A stretch of DNA of 64,000 bases, taken from Sphingomonas sp. GM_Shp_1 (GTDB lineage Bacteria; Pseudomonadota; Alphaproteobacteria; Sphingomonadales; Sphingomonadaceae). The notes under the pieces are model-generated. The model saw nothing but the letters and a program-made list of their open reading frames with translations, ran no database searches and was not told the DNA's origin. The position numbers and the translations under genes were made by a program. Positions 10,162 through 22,312 of this stretch are shown piece by piece (the first letter of the stretch is position 1; every line of letters begins with the position of its first letter). The stretch lies in contig NZ_JALNUR010000001.1 of NCBI RefSeq assembly GCF_026540895.1, positions 205,409-269,408 of the forward strand, read 5' to 3'.

Positions 10162-10189
10162 GGGAGGGCGCTCGGGTGAGCGTCCTCCC
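10162..10189 (+). terminator. Hairpin after pckA
   Basis: The stem GGGAGGGCGCTC pairs with GAGCGTCCTCCC (one G-U pair) around a GGGT loop, 10 bp after the pckA stop. The downstream run is only TT, so it may need Rho or serve mainly as a 3'-end stabiliser. Confidence 0.6.
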
Positions 10190-10193
10190 TTGG

Positions 10194-10340
10194 CCTTCGA
10201 CTGCGCTCAGGCTGAAAGTACGGACCGTCGCCCCAGCGCAGGCTGGGGCCTTTGGCTATGGAGGAAATCCTCTCGGAAGATCCCAGCCTTCGCTGGGATG
10301 ACGGGATTATCTGCATACAGCTTGAGCGAAGTCGAAGGCC
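10194..10340. repeat. REP-like inverted repeat, copy 3, with inner hairpins
   Basis: The left arm CCTTCGACTGCGCTCA (10194-10209) and right arm TGAGCGAAGTCGAAGG (10323-10338) are the same sequences as in the 2973 and 3133 repeats, here in inside-out order and farther apart. The interior holds two smaller hairpins: CCCCAGCG...GGCTGGGG near 10230, and ATCCCAGCCTTCGCTGGGAT near 10280. It fills the gap between the convergent pckA and nfeD-like genes; no gene is seen here. Confidence 0.7.
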
Positions 10341-10357
10341 ACGCCCCACCGCCAGCC

Positions 10358-10800
10358 TCAGTCTAAAGGCTCGACCAACAAAACCCCGCCATCGACATGC
10401 GCGACCCGCAACCGGGTTCCGCTCTCCGCGTCCGGCCCGCGCACCGGCCACTCGCCATCGCCCAACCGTGCCCGACCCTCGCCCCCGACGATCGGTGTCG
10501 TGACGGTAACGACCTGCCCCCGCAACCGCAGCGCGGGCGCATTCAAGACCGGGGCGTCGCTCTCGACCGGAAAGTCCCGGTACCAGCGCCGCCCGATCAC
10601 CACGCACACCACGCTCCACACCGCGAAATCGGCGAGTTGCAGCCCGATCGGCAGGTCCGGCAGCGCCCAGGTGGTCAGTGCCGTCACCCCCGCCGCAATG
10701 GCGAGGAAGATCAGGAAAACCCCCGGCACCAGCAGTTCGGCGATGCCGAGCGCCAGCCCTGCCGCCAGCCACAGCGCGGCGGGATCGATTTCGCCGAACG

Positions 10801-10804
<4 letters not shown>
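10358..10804 (-). CDS. NfeD-family membrane protein
   Basis: The 148-residue protein has two to three hydrophobic segments (residues 10-24, 28-48 and 57-70) followed by a soluble OB-fold domain (about 85-148, LRGQVVTVTTPIVGGEGRARL... GTRLRVAHVDGGVLLVEPL). This is the short NfeD architecture. NfeD proteins pair with SPFH proteins in the membrane, and the upstream gene is exactly such a partner, overlapping by 4 bp (10801-10804). The role is probably membrane quality control or microdomain organisation; no protease domain is fused. Confidence 0.87.
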
Positions 10805-13358
<2,554 letters not shown>

Positions 13359-13376
13359 CCTGAAAGGCTTGTCCGC

Positions 13377-14564
13377 ATGACGCCTGCCGCACGCACCCAG
13401 GCGGCGATCGAGTTGCTCGACGCGATCGTCGCCGCCGCGGCGAGCGGCGGGGCGGCGGCGGATACGCTGATCGCGCGCTATTTCGCCGCGCGTCGCTATG
13501 CCGGATCGAAGGATCGGCGGGCGGTGCGCGAACTGGTCTATGCCGCCATCCGCCAGGCGGGGCCGGTGCCTGTCTCGGGCCGCGCCGCGATGGTCGCGGT
13601 GGCGGATCGTGATCCGGCGCTCGCCGCGACCTTCGACGGGCAGGGCCATGGGCCCGCACCGATCACGCCGGACGAACCCCGCGCCGAGGGGGGTATCGCA
13701 CCCGATTGGCTGGTCGAGGCGCTGACCGCGTCCGGGCTGGACGAAACGCAACAGGCCGCACTGGTCGATCGCGCGCCGCTGGACGTTCGGGTGAACAGCC
13801 TCTCGACGACGCGACAGGCGGTGCTGGAGCAACTGCCCGACGCCATCCCCACGCCGCTCGCACCGCTGGGGCTTCGCCTGGCGAGCGGAACGCCGATCGA
13901 GCAATCCGATCTCTATCGCGCCGGTCTGGTCGAGGTGCAGGACGAGGGCAGCCAACTGGTCGGGGCCGCGCTGGCGGCTCGGCCCGGCGAATGGTTGGTC
14001 GATCTGTGCGCCGGAGCGGGCGGCAAGACGCTCCAGATCGCCGCGGCCATGGACAATCGTGGGGCGCTGCTCGCCTGCGATATCGACCGGGCACGGTTGC
14101 AGAAGCTGCCCCCGCGTGCCGAACGCGCAGGGGCGACGATCATCGAAAGCCGCTTGCTCAATCCCGGTCATGAGGCGGAGATGCTGTCCGACTGGGCGGG
14201 CAAAGCGGACGGGGTGCTGATCGATGCCCCCTGTTCGGGCACCGGCACCTGGCGCCGCAACCCGGAGGCGCGCTGGCGGCTGACGCCCGATCGCCTGGCG
14301 CGACTGCGCGTGATGCAGGAGCAGGTCTTGTCGGTCGGGGCCGGGCTGGTCAAGCCGGGCGGGCGGATGATCTATATCGTCTGCTCGCTGCTTGATGCCG
14401 AGGGGACGGAGCAGGTCGCGACGTTCCTGGCGAGCCATCCGGGCTGGTCGGCCGAGCCGGTCGAACCGGCGGTCGGTGCACGGCATGGCCTGGGCCATCG
14501 GCTTGATCCCGCCAGCCACGGCACCGACGGCTTTTTTGTCGCCTGCCTTCGGGCGCCATGCTAG
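13377..14564 (+). CDS. RsmB/NOP-family rRNA (cytosine-C5) methyltransferase
   Basis: The 395-residue protein has an N-terminal NusB-like RNA-binding domain (about 1-60, GSKDRRAVRELVYAAIR) and a class I methyltransferase domain. The S-adenosylmethionine loop is DLCAGAGGKTLQIAAAM. The two cysteines used by m5C RNA methyltransferases are in DAPCSGTGTWRRNPEARW and in IYIVCSLLDAEGTEQ. The closest functional match by architecture is RsmB (16S rRNA C967), but alphaproteobacteria carry paralogues, so the exact target is uncertain. It lies 18 bp after guaB. Confidence 0.86.
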   Translation: MTPAARTQAAIELLDAIVAAAASGGAAADTLIARYFAARRYAGSKDRRAVRELVYAAIRQAGPVPVSGRAAMVAVADRDPALAATFDGQGHGPAPITPDEPRAEGGIAPDWLVEALTASGLDETQQAALVDRAPLDVRVNSLSTTRQAVLEQLPDAIPTPLAPLGLRLASGTPIEQSDLYRAGLVEVQDEGSQLVGAALAARPGEWLVDLCAGAGGKTLQIAAAMDNRGALLACDIDRARLQKLPPRAERAGATIIESRLLNPGHEAEMLSDWAGKADGVLIDAPCSGTGTWRRNPEARWRLTPDRLARLRVMQEQVLSVGAGLVKPGGRMIYIVCSLLDAEGTEQVATFLASHPGWSAEPVEPAVGARHGLGHRLDPASHGTDGFFVACLRAPC

Positions 14565-14596
14565 CATTCGGCTCAGTGCCCAGTCCGGAGTTCCTC

Positions 14597-15100
14597 ATGC
14601 GTTTGACGTCCCTGGCCGCCGCCGCCGCACTGGCGGTGGTTTCGGTTTCCACCTCGCTCAGCGGCCAGCGCCCCGACAGCCAGATCGATGTCCGATCGCT
14701 GCAACTGCTGGAGCAGGGACGCAGCCTGAAGGCGGCGGGCAATCTGGACGGTGCGACCGACGTGCTGGAAACCGCGGTGACGGTCGACCCGCGCAACCGT
14801 GCCGCCTTCGTCCTGCTGGCCGAGGTCGCCGATGCGCGCGGGCTGCCGGGCAAGGCGATCCGGCTCTATCGCGAGGCGCTGTTGCTCGATCCCAATGACC
14901 TGAAGGCGTTGCGCGGGCAGGGCGAAGCGCTGGTGCAGCGCGGCGCGGTCGCGCGGGCGAAGGACAATCTCGCCAAGATCAAGACGCTCTGCAAATCCGA
15001 CTGCGCCGAGGCCACCGCGCTGGCCGCGCAGATCGCCAAGGGCCCGCCCGCCCCCGTGACGACCGCGCAGGTCGATACCAAGGGTCAGACGAAGCAGTAA
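14597..15100 (+). CDS. Secreted TPR-repeat protein
   Basis: The 167-residue protein starts with a signal peptide (MRLTSLAAAAALAVVSVSTSLSG) and contains two to three tetratricopeptide units between about residues 35 and 105 (LLEQGRSLKAAGNLDGATDVLETAVTVDP; GLPGKAIRLYREALLLDPND). It ends in a Pro/Thr-rich tail with a Cys pair (LCKSDC). It is probably a periplasmic scaffold protein; no specific partner can be inferred. The start at ATG 14597 gives a clean signal sequence, whereas the frame opening at 14558 overlaps the preceding gene. A bidirectional hairpin follows. Confidence 0.75.
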   Translation: MRLTSLAAAAALAVVSVSTSLSGQRPDSQIDVRSLQLLEQGRSLKAAGNLDGATDVLETAVTVDPRNRAAFVLLAEVADARGLPGKAIRLYREALLLDPNDLKALRGQGEALVQRGAVARAKDNLAKIKTLCKSDCAEATALAAQIAKGPPAPVTTAQVDTKGQTKQ

Positions 15101-15102
15101 CG

Positions 15103-15126
15103 ATCCTCCCCGCGAGTGGGGAGGAT
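15103..15126. terminator. Bidirectional hairpin between TPR gene and rsmA
   Basis: ATCCTCCCC (15103-15111) pairs perfectly with GGGGAGGAT (15118-15126) across a 6 nt loop. It lies in the 28 bp between two convergent genes and could terminate both. Confidence 0.65.
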
Positions 15127-15128
15127 GT

Positions 15129-15953
15129 TCAGCCCAGCGCGCGGGCCAGGGCGATGAACTCTTCGACCGACAGCGTTTCTGCCCGACGCGCGGGGTCGAT
15201 CCCGATCGACTCCATCGCCTCGACCGCACCGGCGACCGGCTTCAGGCTCTGGCGCAGCATCTTGCGACGCTGGCCGAAGGCGGCGGCGGTCAGGCGCTCC
15301 AGAGTACGGAAGCCGACCCCCTCCGGCGCGGGCTTGGGGGTGATGTGGACCACCGCCGACATCACCTTGGGCGGCGGGGTGAAGGCGGAGCGATGGACCG
15401 GCATTGCGATGCGCGATTCGCTCCGCCACTGAGTCAGCACCGCCAGCCGACCATAGGCCGACTGGTCGGGCGCGGCGACGATCCGCTCGGCGACTTCCTT
15501 CTGGAACATCAGCGTGCAGGACTGCCACCAGGGCAACCAGGCGCCCGACAGCCAGCCGACCAGCAGCGGCGTCCCCACATTGTACGGCAGGTTGGAGACG
15601 ATGTGCGGCTTGCTCTCGAACAATTCCGGCGCGTTGATGCGCAGGGCATCGCCCTCGATCACCTTCAACCGTCCCGGAAAGGCCTCCGCCAGTTCGGCGA
15701 GGGCGGGGATGCAGCGGCGGTCGCGCTCGATCGCGGTCACCCGTCCGCCCGCCATCAACAGCGCGCGGGTCAGGCCGCCGGGACCGGGGCCGATCTCCAG
15801 CACGTCCTGGTCGGTCAGATCGCCCGGAATGGCGGCGATCCGGGCCAGCAACTGGCCGTCGAACAGGAAATTCTGGCCCAGCGACTTGGCCGCCGACAGG
15901 CCATGACGCGCGATCACCTCGCGCAAAGGGGGCAGGGGCGTGACGGGGTCCAT
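15129..15953 (-). CDS. rsmA: 16S rRNA dimethyladenosine transferase
   Basis: The 274-residue KsgA/RsmA enzyme dimethylates two adjacent adenines near the 3' end of 16S rRNA late in small-subunit assembly. Motifs: SLGQNFLFD (N-terminal signature), [16 protein letters not shown] (SAM motif I), [12 protein letters not shown] (motif II) and the catalytic [11 protein letters not shown] (N-L-P-Y). The start at ATG 15953 lies 1 bp after the pdxA stop; an upstream ATG at 15989 would overlap pdxA. It is the last gene of the lptD-surA-pdxA-rsmA operon, an order shared with enterobacteria. Confidence 0.95.
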   Translation of the reverse strand: MDPVTPLPPLREVIARHGLSAAKSLGQNFLFDGQLLARIAAIPGDLTDQDVLEIGPGPGGLTRALLMAGGRVTAIERDRRCIPALAELAEAFPGRLKVIEGDALRINAPELFESKPHIVSNLPYNVGTPLLVGWLSGAWLPWWQSCTLMFQKEVAERIVAAPDQSAYGRLAVLTQWRSESRIAMPVHRSAFTPPPKVMSAVVHITPKPAPEGVGFRTLERLTAAAFGQRRKMLRQSLKPVAGAVEAMESIGIDPARRAETLSVEEFIALARALG

Positions 15954-15954
15954 G

Positions 15955-16950
15955 TCAGGCGGCGGCTTCGGCCCGGCGTCTGGCGGCATCGCCCGCCATG
16001 GCGATGGCGGCGATCATCGCGCCGGGATGCGCGCGGTCCTGCCCCGCGATACCGAAGGCGGTGCCGTGATCGGGCGAGGTGCGCACGATCGGCAGGCCCA
16101 GCGTGATGTTCACGCCCTCGTCGAAATGCAGCGTCTTGATCGGCACCAGCGCCTGATCGTGATAGCAGCACAGGGCGGCGTCATAAGCGGCGCGCGCGCG
16201 CGGGTGGAACAACGTGTCGGCGGCGAAGGGCCCCGTCGCGTCGATCCCTTCGGCGCGAAGCTGCGCGATGGCGGGTTCGATCAGCTCGATCTCCTCGCGC
16301 CCGATCGCGCCGCTCTCGCCCGCATGGGGGTTGAGCCCGGCAAAGGCGAGGCGCGGCGTCCTGATCCCGAAATTCTTGCACAGCCCGCGCGCGGTCGCCC
16401 GCCCCTTGGCGACGAGTAGGTCAATGGACAACAGCCCAGATACGGCGGCGAGCGGGACATGGGTGGTGATCGGCACGACCCGCAAGGACGGCCCCGCCAG
16501 CATCATCACGGCATTTTCGCCCGCGACCCCGCAACGCTCCGCGACGAACTCGGTCTGGCCGGGATGGCTGAAACCGATGCCGTAGAGCTGCGCCTTGCTG
16601 ACCGGTCCCGTGACCAGCGCACTCGCCGCCTCCGAGCGGACCAGTCCGACCGCCAGCTCCAGCGCATGGAGCGCGCAGCGCGCGCCCTCCACGTCCGGCT
16701 GGCCAGGTCGAATCTCGCCCCCATCGTCGACGGACAGGATGGGCAGTGCTTGGTCGAAGGCGGCGACGGCGGCTGCCATGTCCGACACCCGGACGGTGGG
16801 ACCGCTCCACACCCGCTCGATCGCGCGGGCATCACCGACCGCCAGAAAGGGCGGCAGTCCGGCATCGGCACGTGCGGCCCAGGCCTTGGCGATGATCTCC
16901 GGCCCGATCCCCGCCGGGTCGCCCATCGAGATCGCGAGTGGCCGGATCAT
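15955..16950 (-). CDS. pdxA: 4-hydroxythreonine-4-phosphate dehydrogenase
   Basis: The 331-residue enzyme oxidises 4-phosphohydroxy-L-threonine in pyridoxal 5'-phosphate synthesis. Family features are the N-terminal [16 protein letters not shown], the metal-binding His residues in HPGQTEF and in [11 protein letters not shown], and the C-terminal [15 protein letters not shown] with its conserved His. It is placed between surA and rsmA, as in many proteobacteria, with a 13 bp gap to surA and 1 bp to rsmA, which indicates co-transcription. Confidence 0.95.
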   Translation of the reverse strand: MIRPLAISMGDPAGIGPEIIAKAWAARADAGLPPFLAVGDARAIERVWSGPTVRVSDMAAAVAAFDQALPILSVDDGGEIRPGQPDVEGARCALHALELAVGLVRSEAASALVTGPVSKAQLYGIGFSHPGQTEFVAERCGVAGENAVMMLAGPSLRVVPITTHVPLAAVSGLLSIDLLVAKGRATARGLCKNFGIRTPRLAFAGLNPHAGESGAIGREEIELIEPAIAQLRAEGIDATGPFAADTLFHPRARAAYDAALCCYHDQALVPIKTLHFDEGVNITLGLPIVRTSPDHGTAFGIAGQDRAHPGAMIAAIAMAGDAARRRAEAAA

Positions 16951-16963
16951 CGCATCAGTCCCA

Positions 16964-18346
16964 TCAGCGATATTCGATCACCGCGTCGCGACGAAGATCG
17001 CGCATCTTCTGGTTCGCGCGCAGGTTGACCCGCTGTTGTTCGACTTGGTTCTGGATCTGGTCGCTGGTCGGCAGATTGCCCGAACGCGGCTCCTCGCGGT
17101 CGCACAGCACCAGCGAGCGGACACCCTGTTCCGGTGAACCGAAGGGCGGCGTCGCCTGGCCGATCTGGAGTTTCAACAGGATTTCCTGAAGCGGCGCAGG
17201 CAACTGGCGGATGGTGACCTGGTCGTTGTCGACCACCTCGGCCTTCAAGGTCGTCGCCACGCGCTGCACGTCGCCGCAGCCCCGGATCGCCTGCGTCGCC
17301 TTGGCGAATTCGGCGGCACGTGCGCTGGCCTGGGCCTGGGTCGTGCCCGCCGGGAACTTCACGGTCAACTGCTTGAGTGAGAGGCGCGAATCGCGTGGAT
17401 CGGCGGTCAGCACCTGGCGCTTGTCGGTCAGGTACAGGATCGAAAAGCCGCCCGGAATCTGGATCGGTCCGGCGACCTGGCCGACCTCCATCTGCTGCGC
17501 CGCCGACTGAAGCTCGGGCGGCAGTTGCGCGGCGCGGACCCAGCCCAGGTCGCCATTGACCGCGCGGGTCGACGCCTCGGAGAAGCTGCGCGCGAAATAT
17601 TCGAAGGGCTGCTGCCCCTTCTGGATCTCGGCGATGATCTGGCGCGCATTGGCGAAGACCTGCTGCTGCGTCGCCTCGTTCGCCGAAAGGAAGATTTCCT
17701 TGAGGTTATATTCCTCGGTGCCCTTGGCGGCTTCCAGGCGGGCGCGGATCGCGTTCACCTCTTCGTCGCCGACATTGACGAACGGCTCGACCCGCTTGCG
17801 TAAGTAGCGGCTCCACGCCAGCTCGCCCTCGATCTGGCGGCGCATCGAACGATCCGACGAACCGACCGAGCGCAGGAAGGTCGTCATCGCGGTCGGCGTC
17901 TTGCCGAACTGTTGCGAGAAACGGGCATAGGCCTGGTTGATCTCGTCCGGCGTGACCGTGATGTCGGCGGTCTTCGCCTCCTGGATCTGCAACGTCTCGT
18001 CGATCAGCTGACGCAGGATCTGCATGCGCAGGCGGTCGCGATCCTCGGGCGACAGGTTGGTGACGTTGTTCAGCGCCATGGCCAGCGCCATGCGCTGGTC
18101 GATGTCGGTCTGGGTCAGGACCGTGTCGTTGACGATCGCGGTCGGCTTGCGGACATTGGGGTCCAGCTTGCCGAAGAGTTGCAGGTTGGAGGGGATGTTC
18201 AGCCCGCCCGTATCCGGCACCGCCTGATCGGGCACGGTCTGGGCCAGCGTGCCGGCGGCCGCCGCGGCCATCATCATCGTCACGCCCGCGCGAAGAAAGC
18301 GGCCCTTGGTACGAATGTCGTTCTTCACCGTGTCTGTGATCCTCAT
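16964..18346 (-). CDS. surA: Periplasmic chaperone/peptidyl-prolyl isomerase SurA
   Basis: The 460-residue protein starts with an Arg/Lys-rich n-region and a hydrophobic core (FLRAGVTMMMAAAAAGTLAQ) of a secretion signal. A SurA N-terminal chaperone domain follows (about 60-220, AIVNDTVLTQTDIDQRMALA). It has at least one parvulin-type PPIase domain (about 225-330, LKEIFLSANEA, GDLGWVRAAQLPPEL) and a second more diverged one. It escorts outer-membrane beta-barrels to BAM; the adjacent lptD product is a known SurA client. The start at 18346 was chosen because the open frame's earlier ATG adds an atypical stretch before the signal peptide. Confidence 0.9.
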   Translation of the reverse strand: MRITDTVKNDIRTKGRFLRAGVTMMMAAAAAGTLAQTVPDQAVPDTGGLNIPSNLQLFGKLDPNVRKPTAIVNDTVLTQTDIDQRMALAMALNNVTNLSPEDRDRLRMQILRQLIDETLQIQEAKTADITVTPDEINQAYARFSQQFGKTPTAMTTFLRSVGSSDRSMRRQIEGELAWSRYLRKRVEPFVNVGDEEVNAIRARLEAAKGTEEYNLKEIFLSANEATQQQVFANARQIIAEIQKGQQPFEYFARSFSEASTRAVNGDLGWVRAAQLPPELQSAAQQMEVGQVAGPIQIPGGFSILYLTDKRQVLTADPRDSRLSLKQLTVKFPAGTTQAQASARAAEFAKATQAIRGCGDVQRVATTLKAEVVDNDQVTIRQLPAPLQEILLKLQIGQATPPFGSPEQGVRSLVLCDREEPRSGNLPTSDQIQNQVEQQRVNLRANQKMRDLRRDAVIEYR

Positions 18347-18404
18347 CGCGCCTGAATGGGGCGCGTAACCGTCGCGATATGGCTCGACCATGCTGAATAC
18401 CGGC

Positions 18405-20645
18405 TTAGCGACCGAGATTGGTGAACGCCAGCGTCAACAGGAAGCTGTTGCCCGCCCGCGCGTCGCCGGTGTTCACATAGTCCCGGCGCCAGGTGAAGCC
18501 CAGGCGGAGGCAGTCATCCTCATATTGCACGCCCAGCCGGTGGCGAATCGGATCGAAGCCGTTGGACAGCGACAGCGCGTCCTCCCGCCGGTCGGTCAGG
18601 TCGATCACGGTCGATCCGAAGGCCGACCAGAAGCGCGCGAACTGCACCCGCCCGGCCAGCCGGACCTCCTCGCGATCCTGCAAATCCTCGATCGATGTGA
18701 AGATATTACGGTTCAACCGCAGATAGCCCGCCTGGAAATAGGTGGCGCGGGAGCCGACCGTCGCATCGATCTCGTTCCGGCGAACCGCGAAGCTGTCCTT
18801 GTCCAGCCGGAAGCGGTGGGTCAGCGAGACGAAATCGCGGAAGCGCAGCTCGGTCCGCCCGACGATATCCGACCAGCGATCCGACAGGCCGGTGCCCGGA
18901 TAGAGGATGGTCGGGCGGTCGTTCAGGCGGAAACTCTGTCCGACGATCGTGTCGAAGGTGAAGCCCGGCAGGGTCAGTGCCCATTGCGCGCCATAGGTGA
19001 TGCGGGTCGAATCCTCGAATCGGTCGTAACCGGGGAAGCGGTTCAGCGCGAAGAGGTTCGAATCCTCCAGATCGACCGAGCGGGCATCCTCGTTCGGGAT
19101 TTCGATATTCTTGATCTTGGGGCTGGCGACGATCTGGACGCGCGGGGTGAAGCGCTGGCTGCCGCCCCAGAGCTCGCCGACGAACGGCCATTTCACATCG
19201 ACCGCGAGCGCACCGATGGCGCGCCCCTGAAACCCTTCCAGCCCCTGATAGACGAGGGGAGTGGAGACGATGTTGTTGGAATTATAGGCATCGCCACGAC
19301 CATAGGCGGTGAAGGTCACCTCCTGACCCCAGTTGGTCAGACGGCGCAGATCCCAGCGCAGGCTGGCGAAGGCACGCTGCGTATCCTGGCCCGCGGTGCG
19401 GCTGATCGCCAGGGTGTTGAGCTGCATCTCGAACTTGCCGCCGAGCAGGCCGTCGTCGAAGCGACGGCGATAGTCGATCTCGGGCAGGGCGATCGGCTGT
19501 TGTCCCTGCGGATCGTTGACGCGCAGCGTTTCGACATACCAGCCGGTCAGCGAGAAATAGCTGTCCTTGTCGATATGCTCGAGGCTGGCGGTGGTGCGCA
19601 GCCGGTCGTCGCGCGAAATGTCGTAGCGGCGCAGGAAGGTGCGGTCGGTGGTGATCCGCATCGACCCCGACAGGCTCCATTCGGGCGAGAACTGGTAGCG
19701 CCCGACCGCGTCGAGATAGCCGCGAAACGCCTGGGTCGTGTCGGTCGGGTTCAGGGTGTTCAGATCGTCGCTGCGGCGGCTGGCGGTGCCATAGCCGGTG
19801 ACCCGGAACGCGCCCTTGGTGCTCAGCGCCTCATATTGCGCCTCCAGCATCGGCAGGACGGCGGTGAAGACATGGGGCGTGACGGTCAGCCCCCTGTTGG
19901 GCGCCAGCCGCCAGTAATAGGGGACCGCGACTTCGACGCCGTTGACCCGGTCCAGCCGGATATCGGGGGTCAGGAAACCGCTGTCGCCGCCTGGCCCGAC
20001 CGGGGCGGACAGGCGCGGCAGCGGGATGGTGGGCAGGCCGAACAGGTTCAGCCGCGCACCGTTGAAATACACACGCTGACGGTCGGGGCGATAGGTGACG
20101 CGAACCGCCGTGATCTTCCACGACGGCTCCTTGGGGCAGCCTTCGGAGGTTTCGACGGCGCAGGGGGTATAGGCCGCGCGCTCCAGGTTGACGGTGCCGT
20201 CCTGTTGCCGCGTGCCCCGGTCGGCGGCCAGGCGTCCGCCCTGTTCCAGCACGACCAGCATATTGTTGACCACGCCGTCCTTCAACGAGTCGGTCAACTC
20301 GATCTGGTCGCCATAGGCGATATCGCCCTCGGGATTGGTGATGGCGATGTTGCCGGTGGCCAGCACCTTGCCCGTCTTGCGGTTCCAGGTGACCTTGTCG
20401 GCGCGCAGGCGCTCGCCCTCGCGGAACATGCGCACCTCGCCCGTGGCGGTGACGATGTCGGCGTTGAGGTCATATTCGAGCTGGTTGGCGCTGAACCGCA
20501 CCTGATTGGGGTCTTCGGGTGCGGCCCCCTCCGACGGCGGCGGCGAGACGGCGCGGTCCTGAAGGTCCTGCGCGGCGGCGGGCGCGGCCGCCAGCAGGGC
20601 CAGGGACAGGGTGAAGGGCAGGGCGCTGCCGGTCAGAAGCGTCAT
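18405..20645 (-). CDS. lptD: LPS-assembly outer membrane protein LptD
   Basis: The 746-residue protein has a signal peptide (MTLLTGSALPFTLSLALLAAAPAAAQ) and an N-terminal OstA-like beta-jellyroll (about 50-180, FSANQLEYDLNADIVTATGEVRM). A large C-terminal beta-barrel ends in aromatic/hydrophobic strands (LLTLAFTNLGR). It forms the final LPS translocon with LptE. A Cys pair (CAVETSEGC) is visible near residue 160; disulfides matter in E. coli LptD. The ATG at 20645 is taken as start; a GTG at 20654 is possible. It heads the lptD-surA-pdxA-rsmA operon, divergent from pepA. Confidence 0.92.
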   Translation of the reverse strand: MTLLTGSALPFTLSLALLAAAPAAAQDLQDRAVSPPPSEGAAPEDPNQVRFSANQLEYDLNADIVTATGEVRMFREGERLRADKVTWNRKTGKVLATGNIAITNPEGDIAYGDQIELTDSLKDGVVNNMLVVLEQGGRLAADRGTRQQDGTVNLERAAYTPCAVETSEGCPKEPSWKITAVRVTYRPDRQRVYFNGARLNLFGLPTIPLPRLSAPVGPGGDSGFLTPDIRLDRVNGVEVAVPYYWRLAPNRGLTVTPHVFTAVLPMLEAQYEALSTKGAFRVTGYGTASRRSDDLNTLNPTDTTQAFRGYLDAVGRYQFSPEWSLSGSMRITTDRTFLRRYDISRDDRLRTTASLEHIDKDSYFSLTGWYVETLRVNDPQGQQPIALPEIDYRRRFDDGLLGGKFEMQLNTLAISRTAGQDTQRAFASLRWDLRRLTNWGQEVTFTAYGRGDAYNSNNIVSTPLVYQGLEGFQGRAIGALAVDVKWPFVGELWGGSQRFTPRVQIVASPKIKNIEIPNEDARSVDLEDSNLFALNRFPGYDRFEDSTRITYGAQWALTLPGFTFDTIVGQSFRLNDRPTILYPGTGLSDRWSDIVGRTELRFRDFVSLTHRFRLDKDSFAVRRNEIDATVGSRATYFQAGYLRLNRNIFTSIEDLQDREEVRLAGRVQFARFWSAFGSTVIDLTDRREDALSLSNGFDPIRHRLGVQYEDDCLRLGFTWRRDYVNTGDARAGNSFLLTLAFTNLGR

Positions 20646-20825
20646 TCGCAACACGATGATATCTGGTCCGTCCTTGCCGACACGAAGAGAAAGCCGCCCG
20701 GGCAGGGCGACGCCGCTGAACGCCCGCCTATCGCATCACCGGCGGCTTGCTGCAATCGCGCGCTTGCCACCACGGTCCAAGAGCCTAGATGATAGCAACT
20801 GTTACGAGTTCATCAGAGGGTTCCT

Positions 20826-22292
20826 ATGCAGATCGCCTTTACTTCCACCGTCGACGCCAGCGACGTTCTCGTCGTCCCGATCTCGAAGGACGGCGGGTTT
20901 ACCGGACCGGCGGGGGGCGAGAATATGGCGGCGATCGCCAAGGCCGCAGCCGAGGCGGCGAAGTTCAAGGGCGAGGCGGGGTCGCTGGTCGAGGTCTATG
21001 TGCCCATCGACGGTGCCGTGCGCCGCGTCGTGATGCTGGGTGTCGGAGAGGGCAAAGACGCCGAATGGCGCAAGGCGGGCGGCGCGCTGACCGCCAAGCT
21101 GCTGACCAGCGCCGGCTCGGCTACGGTGCTGCTGACCGGGCTGGGCACCAAGCCTTCGGCCGATGCGATCGCGGATTTTGCGGGTGCGGCGGTCCAGCGC
21201 GGCTGGCGTCATGACGTGTACCGGACCAAGCTGCCCGAAACGTCCAAGCCGACCCTGACCCGGATTGCGATCGTCGATGCCGGGGCGGATGCCGAAGCGG
21301 CCTTCGCGCGCGTTCATGCGGTCAATGGCGGGCTGGAGCTGACCCGTACCCTAGTGTCCGAGCCGCCGAACAAGCTCTACCCCGAAACCTTCGTCGAACG
21401 CGTGCTGGCCGATGTCGAAGGGCTCGGCCTGGAAGTCACCGTTCTGGACGAGGCGCAGATGCGCGACTTGGGCATGGGGGCGCTGCTGGGCGTCAGCCAG
21501 GGTTCGGTGCGTGAAGGGCGGCTGCTGGTCCTGAAGTGGAATGGCGGCGGCGCGGATGCAGAGACGCTGGCGCTGGTCGGCAAGGGCGTGACCTTCGACA
21601 CCGGCGGCATCTCGATCAAGCCCGCCGCGGGCATGGAGGACATGAAGTGGGACATGGGCGGCGCGGGTGCCGTGGCGGGTGCCATGAAGGCGATCGCCGC
21701 GCGCAAGGCCAAGGCCAATGTCGTCGGCGTCATGGGCCTGGTCGAGAACATGCCCGACGGCAATGCGCAGCGCCCCGGTGACGTGGTCACCTCCATGTCC
21801 GGCCAGACGATCGAGGTCATCAACACCGACGCCGAAGGCCGCCTGGTGTTGTGCGACGCGCTGACCTGGGTCCAGAAGGTGCATGCGCCCTCGACCATCG
21901 TCGACCTCGCGACGCTGACCGGTGCGATGATCATTAGCCTGGGCAGCGAGCATGGCGGCCTGTTCGCCAACGACGACTCGCTGGCCGACGCACTGCTGGC
22001 GGCGGGCAAGGAGACGGGAGAGAAGCTGTGGCGCTTCCCGCTGGCGGACGCCTATGACAAGCTGATCGACAGCCAGATTGCCGACATGAAGAATGTCGGC
22101 CCGCGCGGCGGCGGCTCGATCACGGCGGCGCAGTTCCTGAAGCGCTATATCAATGAGGGCGTCGCCTGGGCGCACCTGGATATCGCGGGCATGGTCTGGT
22201 CGGACAAGCCCGGCGTCAACCATGACAAGGGCGCGACCGGCTATGGCGTGCGTCTGCTCGACCGGTTCGTCGCGGACCGGTTCGAGGCCTGA
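20826..22292 (+). CDS. pepA: Leucyl aminopeptidase (M17)
   Basis: The 488-residue cytosolic metallopeptidase removes N-terminal residues, and in E. coli it also binds DNA. The M17 signature NTDAEGRLVLCDAL is present with metal-ligand Asp and Glu residues. GKGVTFDTGGISIKPAAGMEDMKWDM contributes the Lys, Asp and Asp ligands, and the C-terminal half has the usual GSITAAQFLKRY segment. AGAGGG lies just before ATG 20826. It is divergent from lptD and followed 20 bp later by holC, a gene order often seen in Gram-negatives because PepA and HolC are co-transcribed. Confidence 0.95.
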   Translation: MQIAFTSTVDASDVLVVPISKDGGFTGPAGGENMAAIAKAAAEAAKFKGEAGSLVEVYVPIDGAVRRVVMLGVGEGKDAEWRKAGGALTAKLLTSAGSATVLLTGLGTKPSADAIADFAGAAVQRGWRHDVYRTKLPETSKPTLTRIAIVDAGADAEAAFARVHAVNGGLELTRTLVSEPPNKLYPETFVERVLADVEGLGLEVTVLDEAQMRDLGMGALLGVSQGSVREGRLLVLKWNGGGADAETLALVGKGVTFDTGGISIKPAAGMEDMKWDMGGAGAVAGAMKAIAARKAKANVVGVMGLVENMPDGNAQRPGDVVTSMSGQTIEVINTDAEGRLVLCDALTWVQKVHAPSTIVDLATLTGAMIISLGSEHGGLFANDDSLADALLAAGKETGEKLWRFPLADAYDKLIDSQIADMKNVGPRGGGSITAAQFLKRYINEGVAWAHLDIAGMVWSDKPGVNHDKGATGYGVRLLDRFVADRFEA

Positions 22293-22312
22293 TCGACGGA
22301 GGCGGCGCGGTC

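Noticed and set aside
18390..20792. 800-codon plus-strand ORF over lptD
   Set aside because: It is antisense to lptD, whose domains are clear; long shadow frames are common at this GC content and the translation has no family pattern.
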